A DNA stretch of 10,168 bases from Ignavibacteriales bacterium (GTDB taxonomy: Bacteria > Bacteroidota > Ignavibacteria > Ignavibacteriales > Melioribacteraceae): contig JALWSN010000614.1 of assembly GCA_027080245.1 (NCBI GenBank), positions 1 to 10,168 of the forward strand, in the 5' to 3' direction. The notes below the pieces were generated by a model. That model did no database searches, had not been told where the DNA came from, and saw only the letters and a program-made list of their open reading frames with translations. Position numbers and translations under genes: made by a program. Shown here one piece after another: positions 1 through 7,214 of the stretch (positions are counted from its first letter, which is position 1; each line of letters begins with the position of its first letter).

Positions 1-600
1 TTTAGGATATCAAACAACATCACCTCTTTCTTAATTACCGTTACAACATTCTTTGCATTCTTCTTGATTTCATTGAGCTTGAACATCTTTACTCAAATTT
101 CATTCAATAATAAAAGGGTCTCTGGCGGTAATTACGTCGGAGTAGTTTTGGGCGCTGCCGTTTGGAAGAAAAATCAAGTAAGCCCAATATTCAAAGGACG
201 TTTAGCCACCGCAATTCATCTTTTTAAATTAAAGAAAATTAAATACATTCAGCTTACCGGCGGTAAGTCCCGCGGCGAAATACCCGAAGCTTTAGCCGCT
301 AAAAATTATCTTTTACTAACAGGGATGCCGTTCAGCAATATTTTAATTGAAACAAAAACGCATTCTACGGCAGAGCAAATTAAATTCGTTAAAAATGCTT
401 TACTGAAAAAATTCCCCTTTTCCAAGTTGCTAATTATCTCGGACGCATTTCATCTTGCAAGGGTTTTCCAGATGGCAAATTTTTTCAAAGTTAAACTAAA
501 TGGAATTTCATCGGAATATCGATTAAATTGGCAGGAGTTATTTTATTATTCTTTGCGAGATGCCATTGGACTTACAATTTTCTGGCTTTTTTCAATTTAA
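1..600 (+). CDS. DUF218 (YdcF/SanA-like) membrane-anchored protein, 5'-partial
   Basis: The frame is open from base 1, so the gene starts upstream of the window; the TTG at 64 is an internal codon and not the likely start. The first ~30 visible codons are strongly hydrophobic and look like a membrane anchor. They lead into a DUF218 domain with the usual landmarks: a hydrophobic strand ending VVLGAAVW (about codons 46-55), LTGGKSRGE (about 85-92), a HSTAEQ segment (about 121-126) and the signature SDAFHLAR (about 147-154). Family members such as SanA, ElyC and YdcF sit in the inner membrane and are linked to envelope integrity or polysaccharide handling, but the biochemical reaction is not settled, so no specific function is claimed. 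The stop codon lies 20 bases before the next gene's start, on the same strand, which fits co-transcription. Confidence 0.85.
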   Translation, partial: FRISNNITSFLITVTTFFAFFLISLSLNIFTQISFNNKRVSGGNYVGVVLGAAVWKKNQVSPIFKGRLATAIHLFKLKKIKYIQLTGGKSRGEIPEALAAKNYLLLTGMPFSNILIETKTHSTAEQIKFVKNALLKKFPFSKLLIISDAFHLARVFQMANFFKVKLNGISSEYRLNWQELFYYSLRDAIGLTIFWLFSI

Positions 601-609
601 CTCAATCAT

Positions 610-614
610 GGAGG
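610..614 (+). promoter_or_regulatory. Ribosome binding site deciding the leucine dehydrogenase start
   Basis: GGAGG lies six bases before ATG 621. It is one of the strongest Shine-Dalgarno matches in the window and supports 621 over the upstream in-frame start at 528. Confidence 0.7.
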
Positions 615-620
615 CGCAGA

Positions 621-1691
621 ATGGAACTCTTTCCTTTAATGAATAAGAACAACCACGAACAAGTAATGTTTTGCTCCGACGTCGTTTCAGGACTAAAAGC
701 TATCGTCGCAATTCACAACACTACTTTGGGTCCGGCAATTGGCGGAGCAAGAATGTGGCATTACGATTCCGAGCAAGAAGCGCTCGAGGACGCTCTCAGA
801 CTTTCCCGTCAAATGACATACAAAGCAGCCGTAACAGGACTAAACCTTGGCGGCGGCAAAGCAGTGATTATTGGCAATCCTAAAACCGACAAAAATGAAC
901 TGCTATTCAGAACTTTCGGCAAATTTGTTAATGGATTAAACGGCAGATTTATTGTGGCGGAGGATTTGGGAACAGACGTCAAGGATATGGAATACGTTCG
1001 AATGGAAACCAAATACGTCACGGGGCTTTCAAAAGCGCTTGGTGGTTCGGGCGATCCTTCCACCGTTACGGCTTACGGAATTTTCATAGGAATGAAAGCA
1101 AGTGCTAACGAACTCTGGGGAAACGATTCCCTAAGGGGTAAAAAAATAGCCGTGCAAGGCGTTGGTGCGGTTGGACGCTACCTTTGCGAACACCTTTTCT
1201 CCGAAGGCGCAGAACTCTTTATTAGCGACGTCGACCAGGATAAAATTTCCTCGTTGCTGCACACCGTTAAAGCTCATGTAGTTCAGCCGGACAAAATTTA
1301 CGACGTCGATTGCGACATCTTTGCTCCTTCTGCACTTGGATTGGTAATTAACGACGAGACAATCCCGAGATTGAAATGTAAAATAATTGCCGGCGGAGCT
1401 AACAATCAATTAGCCGACGAACAAAAACACGCCAACGAGTTGCGAAACCGTGGCATCCTTTACGCGCCGGATTACGTAATAAATTCTGGCGGTTTAATTA
1501 ACGTAGCTAACGAGCTGGAAGGCTACCGGCGCGACAGAGCCATTCAGCAAGCGGAAGGAATTTACGACATCCTTAAAAGAATTTACAAAATTTCCCGCGA
1601 AGAAAACATCTCCACGCTCCTTGCGGCTAACAAAATAGCCGAGGAAAGATTGAACAAAATCGGTAAGTTAAAGAATATTTTTTCATCCTAA
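621..1691 (+). CDS. Leucine dehydrogenase (Glu/Leu/Phe/Val dehydrogenase family)
   Basis: NAD-dependent oxidative deamination of branched-chain amino acids to 2-oxo acids, or the reverse amination; cytosolic. The protein is 356 aa, close to the 364-366 aa of characterised Bacillus-type leucine dehydrogenases. Numbering from the ATG at 621 puts MTYK at 65-68 and LGGGKAVI at 76-83, so Lys68 and Lys80 fall exactly at the substrate-binding and catalytic lysines of that family. AED at 113-115 supplies the Ala and Asp of the active site. The Rossmann loop GVGAVG is at 180-185, and the C-terminal APDYVINSGG motif is present. The frame stays open upstream to 528, but a GGAGG ribosome site at 610-614 is correctly spaced for ATG 621, so the longer start is rejected. 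Leucine is the most likely substrate from overall resemblance; valine or phenylalanine cannot be excluded by eye. Confidence 0.93.
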   Translation: MELFPLMNKNNHEQVMFCSDVVSGLKAIVAIHNTTLGPAIGGARMWHYDSEQEALEDALRLSRQMTYKAAVTGLNLGGGKAVIIGNPKTDKNELLFRTFGKFVNGLNGRFIVAEDLGTDVKDMEYVRMETKYVTGLSKALGGSGDPSTVTAYGIFIGMKASANELWGNDSLRGKKIAVQGVGAVGRYLCEHLFSEGAELFISDVDQDKISSLLHTVKAHVVQPDKIYDVDCDIFAPSALGLVINDETIPRLKCKIIAGGANNQLADEQKHANELRNRGILYAPDYVINSGGLINVANELEGYRRDRAIQQAEGIYDILKRIYKISREENISTLLAANKIAEERLNKIGKLKNIFSS

Positions 1692-1711
1692 GATTTGGAC
1701 TTTAGAAAAAA

Positions 1712-2197
1712 ATGAACGACAAAAAATTCAATAGGCGAATCCTCCGCGAACATTGTTTGCAAGCCCTTTACGCTTACGAGTTGAACCCCGTAGGAATAAA
1801 CGGTCTGGTTGAACAGTTCCTCGCCGAAGCTCCTTCGAAAGCGGATAAAGCCTTTGGGGAAAAGTTAATTCGCGAAGTGATTCTTCACAGCGACGGACTC
1901 GACCGAATGATTAAAGAACGAGTGGAAAACTGGGAAATGGAAAGAATCGCGTTAATCGACAGACTGCTGCTTAGAATGGCTATCGCTGAGCTGCTCTATT
2001 TCCCGGATATCCCTCCGAAAGTTTCAATCAACGAAGCTATTGAAATTTCCAAAGAATATTCAACCGTGAAATCCGGTAAATTCATTAACGGAATTCTCGA
2101 CGCAATTTTGAACCAACTTAAAAACTCTGGCAAATTAAACAAAACCGGTAGAGGCTTAATTGAAGAATCTCTCTCGAAAAAACCGCCGGAGAAATAA
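1712..2197 (+). CDS. nusB: Transcription antitermination factor NusB
   Basis: NusB is a small all-helical protein that pairs with NusE (ribosomal protein S10) to bind boxA RNA and promote rRNA antitermination and processing. At 161 aa the protein has normal or slightly long family length. The N-terminal helix carries the typical RRILREHCLQALYAYE pattern (residues 8-23). The C-terminal half has the conserved block IDRLLLRMAIAEL (82-94), PPKVSINEAIEISKEYS (101-117) and the ending signature SGKFINGILDAI (121-132). A charged tail of about 25 residues follows and probably lies outside the fold. ATG 1712 is 20 bases after the preceding stop and has no strong ribosome site, only an A-rich leader. 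The 3' end overlaps the start of the transporter gene, which suggests translational coupling. Confidence 0.95.
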   Translation: MNDKKFNRRILREHCLQALYAYELNPVGINGLVEQFLAEAPSKADKAFGEKLIREVILHSDGLDRMIKERVENWEMERIALIDRLLLRMAIAELLYFPDIPPKVSINEAIEISKEYSTVKSGKFINGILDAILNQLKNSGKLNKTGRGLIEESLSKKPPEK

Positions 2198-3473
2198 TTT
2201 TCGGATTTTCGTCTGGACGCTTTACGATTTCGCCAACACTTCCTATTCAATAGTTGTTGTAACATTTGTTTTTGCCGTTTACTTTAAAGAAACAATCGCC
2301 GGCGGTAAGCCAATCGGGGACTTGTTTTGGAGCCTCGGCATTAGCCTTTCGATGATTATCACAGCGATTATTTCTCCTATTTTAGGAGCAGTGGCGGATT
2401 ATTCAGCGGGAAAAAAAAGATTCCTCCTTTTTTTCACCCTTTTGTGCATTGTTTCCACTTCCCTGCTATTCTTCACTTCGTCGGGCGCTATTCTTTTAGC
2501 TTTGATTTTGTTTATTCTTGCCAACATCGGTTTCGAAGCTTCGCTTGTTTTTTACGATGCCTTTCTGCCCGAAATTACCGTTCCTAAAAATTACGGGAGA
2601 GTTAGCGGCTACGGTTTTGCAATGGGGTACCTTGGCTCTTTGGCTTCGTTAGCGTTAATTTACCCCTTTATTCAAAATAATTTGATTAAAGAATCCTTCC
2701 CTGTTTCCGCCCTATTCTTTTTGATTTTCGCCCTGCCGATTTTCTTTTTCATTCCGGATACTCGCAGGAAACGCCCGCAGAAAATTTCATTCATTAAAAT
2801 CGGAGCGCAAAGGGTAACCTTCACAATTAAACATCTTAAAAATTACAAAAACCTTGCGATTTTTCTTCTGAGCTTTTTCTTTTACATCGAAGGAGTAAAT
2901 ACCGTAATTTTCTTTTCGGGCAATTACGCAAAATCGTCGCTCGGATTTTCGATGCAACAACTAATTGTTTTTTTCCTGATTGTGCAAAGCACCGCCATTT
3001 TCGGCTCGATTATTTTCGGCGTTCTTTCGGATTCAATCGGACAAAAAAAATCGATTGTTATTTCCCTTTTAATTTGGATTGCCACCTTACTTTTTGCCTA
3101 CGGGACAAGCGGAGAAGGGTCTTTTCTTGTTCTAAAATTCAGCAAACTTTTTAACGCGCGGGCGTTTAACGTAGAAAAAACAACATTTTACATTGTTGGC
3201 TTGCTTGCCGGTAGTGTAATGGGCGCCACACAATCCACAAGTCGTTCCTTAATGTCCAAGTTAACCCCTGAAGAACGTAAAACGGAATTCTTCGGGTTTT
3301 ACTCGTTTTTCGGTAAATCTTCTGCCGTATTAGGTCCTTTGGTTTTTGGCGGGGTGAGTTATTTGACCGGCAGCCAGAGTTATGCGATTCTTTCAATAAT
3401 CTTTTTCTTTTTGGTGGGATTGATTTTCCTTAGCTTTGTTAACGAACCTAAAGCGGAAGAGATAAATGAATAA
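2160..3473 (+). CDS. UMF1-family MFS transporter
   Basis: Integral membrane transporter of about 12 hydrophobic segments (437 aa) in the UMF1/Atg22-like branch of the major facilitator superfamily. The family signature near the N-terminus, WTLYDFANTSYS (19-30), opens the first membrane helix. A second hallmark in the C-terminal half reads GATQSTSRSLMSKLTPEER, followed by EFFGFYSFFGKSSAVLGP. A charged loop around residues 200-222 separates the two six-helix halves. The substrate is unknown for most bacterial members, so none is assigned. The start is the TTG at 2160: there is no ATG before the first helix, and GAGG at 2151-2154 is placed five bases upstream of it. This makes the gene overlap nusB by 38 bases in another frame. 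It is the last gene of this plus-strand unit. Confidence 0.88.
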   Translation: MKNLSRKNRRRNNFRIFVWTLYDFANTSYSIVVVTFVFAVYFKETIAGGKPIGDLFWSLGISLSMIITAIISPILGAVADYSAGKKRFLLFFTLLCIVSTSLLFFTSSGAILLALILFILANIGFEASLVFYDAFLPEITVPKNYGRVSGYGFAMGYLGSLASLALIYPFIQNNLIKESFPVSALFFLIFALPIFFFIPDTRRKRPQKISFIKIGAQRVTFTIKHLKNYKNLAIFLLSFFFYIEGVNTVIFFSGNYAKSSLGFSMQQLIVFFLIVQSTAIFGSIIFGVLSDSIGQKKSIVISLLIWIATLLFAYGTSGEGSFLVLKFSKLFNARAFNVEKTTFYIVGLLAGSVMGATQSTSRSLMSKLTPEERKTEFFGFYSFFGKSSAVLGPLVFGGVSYLTGSQSYAILSIIFFFLVGLIFLSFVNEPKAEEINE

Positions 3474-3481
3474 AGGATTAC

Positions 3482-3499
3482 CTGATAATCAGTTTTCTT
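3482..3499 (+). terminator. Possible weak terminator after the transporter gene
   Basis: Nine bases after the transporter stop the sequence CTGATAATCAG (3482-3492) is self-complementary and is followed by TTTTCTT. An alternative fold pairs GATTA with TAATC (3476-3490). The stem is short and A/T-rich, so this is a weak candidate, supported mainly by its position at the end of an operon. Confidence 0.25.
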
Positions 3500-3776
3500 G
3501 CGCAGAATACGGAATTCGCCATGACAAGTTGGATAATTGGGAAATCATTTTTGATTTAATAGATTGCTGATTTCCGATTTTCGATTCTTCTTGAATTCCG
3601 GCATGTTATTCATTTACGCCTTTTAATAATTCTTCTCAAATTGTTTCCTCACCCGTTACATGCGGGTTCTGAAACCAATCCGCAATATAAAAATCAACCA
3701 AGAACCAAAGAAAAAAATATTGACCCCCTATTCATATCCAATCCGGTCATCCACAATCCAGAAAAGCTTTTAATAG

Positions 3777-3874
3777 TAGAATCTTCCAAACCCCAAGCGC
3801 CAAACGAAGTCAGAAATCACCTAAAATTTAATTCATAATTCAACATTCATAATTCATAATTATTAGTGCATTCG
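3777..3874. repeat. Intergenic repeat blocks, copy 1
   Basis: Bases 3777-3813 align with 8585-8622 at about 30 of 38 positions, including AGAATCT, AAACCCC and AAACGAAG in the same order. Further along, 3862-3874 reads ATTAGTGCATTCG and matches ATTCGTGCATTCG at 8654-8666. The order and approximate spacing of the two blocks are kept in both regions, which points to a shared ancestral intergenic element. Confidence 0.5.
3831..3861. repeat. Short direct repeats of ATTCATAATT
   Basis: Three copies of the 10-mer ATTCATAATT occur at 3831-3840, 3845-3854 and 3852-3861, the last two overlapping by three bases. They form a low-complexity A/T tract inside the larger repeat region. Confidence 0.7.
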
Positions 3875-3887
3875 CTGATAATAATGC

Positions 3888-3910
3888 GCATTCCTTCAAT
3901 ACCAGAATGC
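3888..3910. other. Inverted repeat near the end of the glycosyltransferase gene, possible bidirectional terminator
   Basis: GCATTC (3888-3893) and GAATGC (3905-3910) are complementary across an 11-base loop and lie 19 bases beyond the minus-strand operon's last stop codon. On the plus strand the stem is followed by only TTT and on the minus strand by no clear U tract, so terminator function is weakly supported. Confidence 0.2.
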
Positions 3911-3928
3911 TTTAGTCAAACTTTCTCA

Positions 3929-4588
3929 TCAGTAGCGTTTCAATAAAACGGAAATAAAGCCAATCGTTGCTGAAAAATTTTTCATTTTGGAATTGTCCCC
4001 GCCGTAAATCGTGGGAATATCGACGTAACCAAACTTAAGCCCTAATTTTGCTGCTTTAATAATCATTTCGCTCTCAGCTTCAAATCCGTTTCTTTGCGGT
4101 AGAATCTCCCGTAAACGTTCGGTTTTAAAAGCGCGGTAACCGCATTGGCTATCGGAAATCCTAACGCCCGTTTTGATTGAGATCAATCCTGAAGTTAAAA
4201 AATTGCTTACCTTGCGGTGAAGCGGCATTCTTTTTATGTTTCGCATTCTGTTGCCAATTACAACGTCGAACTCTTTAATTTTTTCAATGAATTTCGGCAA
4301 GAAGCTGACGTCGTGCTGTAAGTCGGCGTCGATTGTAATCGCAATTTTCGCGTCCTCTTTAAGCGCTTGGCCGAAGCCTGTTTTTAAAGCCGCACCTTTC
4401 CCTCTGTTATTTTGATGTTTAACAATTTTAACCTTACGTAAATTTTCAATTTTCAACGAACCGCCGTCGTTCGAACCGTCGTCCACTGCAATTATTAAAT
4501 CCACAAATTCCGACGCTTTACCGCAAACTTCGGCTATTGTTTCGCTTTCATTAAAAAACGGGACAATTAAAACTATTTTATTTTGCAT
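3929..4588 (-). CDS. Family 2 glycosyltransferase, DPM1/polyprenyl-phosphate type
   Basis: Probably transfers a sugar from a nucleotide-sugar to a polyprenyl phosphate or other lipid-linked acceptor at the inner face of the membrane. The 219-aa protein is a bare GT-A catalytic domain: VPFFNE (9-14), the nucleotide-binding VDDGSNDGG (35-43), NRGKGAALKTG (61-71), the metal-binding DADLQHD (87-93) and the SQCGYRAF block (147-154) typical of dolichyl/polyprenyl-phosphate mannose synthase relatives. There is no C-terminal membrane pair, so it resembles the soluble DPM1 form. The exact sugar and acceptor cannot be read from the sequence. ATG 4588 overlaps the end of cdaA by 11 bases, so translation is probably coupled. 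It is the last gene of the minus-strand operon. Confidence 0.9.
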   Translation of the reverse strand: MQNKIVLIVPFFNESETIAEVCGKASEFVDLIIAVDDGSNDGGSLKIENLRKVKIVKHQNNRGKGAALKTGFGQALKEDAKIAITIDADLQHDVSFLPKFIEKIKEFDVVIGNRMRNIKRMPLHRKVSNFLTSGLISIKTGVRISDSQCGYRAFKTERLREILPQRNGFEAESEMIIKAAKLGLKFGYVDIPTIYGGDNSKMKNFSATIGFISVLLKRY

Positions 4589-5399
4589 TCTTGCTGAAGT
4601 ATTCGAAAATTCCTTTAACCCCTTTGGATTCGGAAACGAGTAAATTCTTCTCCAAGTATTCTTTCAGCGAACTTTTGGAAAGCCCTCGAATTAATTTCCC
4701 GTTATCGGCAATTGAAATAGAGCCGGTTTCTTCGGAAACAATTAAACTTACCACGTCGGCTTGCTCGGTAATTCCAAGTCCGGCTCTGTGTCTCATTCCC
4801 AGCGGGTAATCGTTGTAAGTATTGGTAGCCGAAAGGGGCAGCGTGCACCTTACTGCTTGAATTTGGTCGCCTTTAATAATCATCGCGCCGTCGTGCAAAG
4901 GAGTTCGCGGGAAAAATATTGTTCGAATTAAATTTTTATTAATTTTTGCGTTAATCTCCTCTCCCGTTTCCACCACGCCGCGTAATCCGGCAGAACGAAT
5001 AATAACAATCAAAGCCCCATGCTGAACTTGCGAAAGTTCAAAAGCCGTTTCCGTAAGAATTTGAGCAATGTCCTTTGTGTCCTGCTTTCGCAACAAACGA
5101 GCCAATGGATTCCTCCCCAACAGTACTAAAAGCCTTCTGATTTCAGGCTGAAACAGTACAATAAAGGCTATTACCCAAATGTCGGAAACCAATTTTAGCA
5201 GCCATCCTAAAGCTCTGAAATTTGCCGCTTGCGCAAGAAAAGATAGGAGAAGAACAATCACAAGTCCAAGAAAAATTTGTGAGGCTACGGTTCCTTTAAT
5301 GATTTCGTAAAGCTTGTAAAAAATTAACGTAACTATTACTACATCAATCAAATCGAGAAAAGTAAACGAAAGGAATCCTATTTTAAATAATTCAAACAT
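4578..5399 (-). CDS. cdaA: Diadenylate cyclase CdaA
   Basis: Condenses two ATP into cyclic di-AMP, a second messenger that controls potassium and osmolyte transport and is tied to cell-wall homeostasis in many bacteria. The 273-aa protein has the CdaA plan: three hydrophobic membrane segments in the first ~85 residues, then a short linker and a DAC domain from about residue 105. The catalytic motifs are intact: PLHDGAMII (167-175) with the DGA at 170-172, and GMRHRAGLG (201-209) with RHR at 203-205, followed by SEETGSIS (222-229). In Firmicutes cdaA is followed by its regulator cdaR and by glmM; here neither is adjacent and folP precedes it instead. Its start overlaps the folP stop by eight bases. 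The ribosome site is weak, so coupling to folP translation is likely. Confidence 0.96.
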   Translation of the reverse strand: MFELFKIGFLSFTFLDLIDVVIVTLIFYKLYEIIKGTVASQIFLGLVIVLLLSFLAQAANFRALGWLLKLVSDIWVIAFIVLFQPEIRRLLVLLGRNPLARLLRKQDTKDIAQILTETAFELSQVQHGALIVIIRSAGLRGVVETGEEINAKINKNLIRTIFFPRTPLHDGAMIIKGDQIQAVRCTLPLSATNTYNDYPLGMRHRAGLGITEQADVVSLIVSEETGSISIADNGKLIRGLSKSSLKEYLEKNLLVSESKGVKGIFEYFSKNAK

Positions 5400-6552
5400 G
5401 TGCTAATTCTACGGGATTGTTAAAATAGTTAATTAACTTTTGTAAAAACAAGGCGTTTTTTACGTTGTGCGTTCTTAGCCAATCCGCACCGTTGAAAGCT
5501 GAAACGGTTTCGGCGATAATTGTGGGAATATCCCGCTGGTTCACCTCGAGGTTCAAAACCTTTCCAATAAACGATTTACGGGACAGTCCAATTAAAACAG
5601 GAAAGCCCAAACCTGCAAATTCGTCCAGCCGAGAAATCAATTCGTAATTGTCGAACACTCTTTTGCCGAATCCAATTCCCGGATCAACAACAATTTTGTT
5701 CACGCCGAATTTTTTAGCCTCTAAAATCCTCTCATGCAGAAAATCGTAAATCTCGCTAACGGCATCTTCGTAAGAGGGTTTTTTTTGCATCGTCTCGGGT
5801 GTTCCTTTAATGTGCATTAAAACAATTAAGGCATTAAATCGACTAACGGTTTTAAGCATTTGAGCGTCAAAAGTAGCGCCGCTAATATCGTTTACAATTT
5901 TTGCGCCCGCTTCCAGCGCTTCTTTTGCAACGGCGGATTTGTAAGTATCTATTGAAATCAACGCGTTCGGGCGAATCTTCAAAATGCCTTCAATAACCGG
6001 CATTACTCTGTTTAGCTCGTCCGTTAATTTCACTTTTTTCGAACCCGGGCGAGTTGATTCCCCGCCAACGTCAATTACATCCGCACCTTCTTCCAACATT
6101 TCCACTGCGCGATTTATCGCCGTTTGTTTGTCGAAAAACTTTCCACCGTCGGAAAACGAATCCGGCGTTACGTTAAGTATTCCCATTATTTTAGGACGTT
6201 TAGCTTCCTTGTTTTTAATGAATTTTTTTCCGTTGGAATAGTTGGAAATTTTACTTTTAATTTCTCTGAAAATTTCGCCGGCGCTTTGTTCTTGATTTTC
6301 GAAAATTTCGTTAAACAAACTAATCGAGCCTAAGGCCAAAACATCGGCAAATTCCTCGTTTTTCAAATTCATGTAACTCATTACGTTCATAGCGAGGAAT
6401 GAATTTTTGACGTGCTCGGCTTCTTCCTTTTTCAATCCGCGAATCTCAATCCCTTTTAAATCAATAGAGTAGAGCTTTTTGTAAATGGAATATTTCCGGC
6501 TCATTCTTTCGAAAACGTAAGGCTTGTCCAACCCTACAATTTGGATTACCAT
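5392..6552 (-). CDS. folP: Dihydropteroate synthase, long form with N-terminal domain
   Basis: Joins p-aminobenzoate to dihydropterin pyrophosphate in folate synthesis; cytosolic TIM barrel. The catalytic domain covers about residues 119-380 and is complete: MGILNVTPDSFSDGG (123-137), DVGGESTRPG (161-170), DTYK (202-205), ND (221-222), MHIKG (246-250), DPGIGFGK (290-297), GLSRKSFIG (322-330) and RTH (360-362). The total of 386 aa exceeds the usual ~270-290 because of an extra ~115 residues at the N-terminus. That part includes KNSFLAMNVMSYMNL (49-63) and ADVLALGSISLF (69-80), which from memory resemble the N-terminal domain of long DHPS proteins in clostridia and other deep lineages; its role is not known to me. 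ATG 6552 is one base after the rpe stop, with AAGGG just upstream as a ribosome site. Confidence 0.95.
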   Translation of the reverse strand: MVIQIVGLDKPYVFERMSRKYSIYKKLYSIDLKGIEIRGLKKEEAEHVKNSFLAMNVMSYMNLKNEEFADVLALGSISLFNEIFENQEQSAGEIFREIKSKISNYSNGKKFIKNKEAKRPKIMGILNVTPDSFSDGGKFFDKQTAINRAVEMLEEGADVIDVGGESTRPGSKKVKLTDELNRVMPVIEGILKIRPNALISIDTYKSAVAKEALEAGAKIVNDISGATFDAQMLKTVSRFNALIVLMHIKGTPETMQKKPSYEDAVSEIYDFLHERILEAKKFGVNKIVVDPGIGFGKRVFDNYELISRLDEFAGLGFPVLIGLSRKSFIGKVLNLEVNQRDIPTIIAETVSAFNGADWLRTHNVKNALFLQKLINYFNNPVELAHV

Positions 6553-6553
6553 T

Positions 6554-7213
6554 TTAATCCCTTAAAAAATTTTTTAATTCGGCACAGGCTGCGGTTACGT
6601 TGTCCTGCCCAAAAATAGACGAACCAGCCACAAAAATATCGCATCCGGCATTTATCAGATTTTTAATATTTTTTGCACCAATTCCGCCGTCCACTTCAAT
6701 TAAAAATTCCAAGTTTGAAATTTTTCTCATCTCGTTCAATTTTCTTATTTTATTTAACGAACCCGTAATGAACCGTTGCCCGCCGAAGCCGGGGTTGACG
6801 GACATCAGCAAAACGAAGTTCAGGGAAGGTAAAATATTCTCAAGCAAAACAAGAGGCGTAGCGGGATTCAAAGCCGCACCGGCTTTACAACCCAAATCTT
6901 TTATTGTGTTAATTACCCTGTCCAAATGAACAACTTCTTCTACGTGAACGCTAACAAAATTTGCCCCCGCTTCAACGAAATCCGCAATGTACTTTTCCGG
7001 TTCTTTTATCATCAAATGAACGTCGATGGGTAATTTTGTAACTTGTCTGATTGCTTTTACTACAATCGGTCCGAAAGTAATATTGGGAACGAACTTTCCG
7101 TCCATTACGTCGCAATGAATTACGTCCGCTCCGCCCATTTCTACGTAACGAATTTGTTGGGACAAATTCGAAAAATCCGCGGAAAGAATTGAAGGCGCTA
7201 ACAATCTCGTCAT
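6554..7213 (-). CDS. rpe: Ribulose-phosphate 3-epimerase
   Basis: Interconverts ribulose 5-phosphate and xylulose 5-phosphate in the pentose phosphate pathway; cytosolic metal-dependent TIM barrel. At 219 aa it has the usual family length. Active-site elements are all present: APSILSADF (6-14) with Ser8, HCDVMDGKFVPN (33-44) giving metal ligands His33 and Asp35, DVHLM (64-68) with His66, the phosphate loop VNPGFGGQ (139-146), and EVDGG (173-177) with the catalytic Asp175. ATG 7213 begins one base after the stop of the PASTA gene, and the AAAGGGA in that gene's last codons serves as ribosome site. The strict one-base spacing on both sides shows it is embedded in the operon. Confidence 0.97.
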   Translation of the reverse strand: MTRLLAPSILSADFSNLSQQIRYVEMGGADVIHCDVMDGKFVPNITFGPIVVKAIRQVTKLPIDVHLMIKEPEKYIADFVEAGANFVSVHVEEVVHLDRVINTIKDLGCKAGAALNPATPLVLLENILPSLNFVLLMSVNPGFGGQRFITGSLNKIRKLNEMRKISNLEFLIEVDGGIGAKNIKNLINAGCDIFVAGSSIFGQDNVTAACAELKNFLRD

Positions 7214-7214
7214 A

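Larger units (their letters stand above)
3474..3928. other. Gene-free region between convergent operons
   Basis: About 455 bases separate the ends of the plus-strand and minus-strand units. No convincing gene is present: the longest frame (3641-3838) has no recognisable features and a composition unlike the neighbouring genes. The stretch holds a possible terminator at its left end, a short hairpin at 3651-3667 (ACCCG/CGGGT), repeat blocks shared with the region upstream of cas6, copies of ATTCATAATT, a 10-base palindrome AATGCGCATT at 3883-3892 and a GCATTC/GAATGC inverted pair at 3888-3910. It looks like decayed repeat sequence. Confidence 0.6.

Noticed and set aside
528..620. Longer start for leucine dehydrogenase
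   Set aside because: It would overlap the DUF218 gene by more than 70 bases and add 31 residues unlike the family. ATG 621 has a strong ribosome site and gives the expected numbering of Lys68 and Lys80.
809..1409. Minus-strand open frames opposite leucine dehydrogenase
   Set aside because: They are antisense shadows of a clearly conserved gene and have no family features.
3641..3838. 65-codon open frame between the convergent operons
   Set aside because: It has no recognisable motif, no ribosome site and a composition unlike the flanking genes, and it runs through sequence that is repeated near 8.6 kb.
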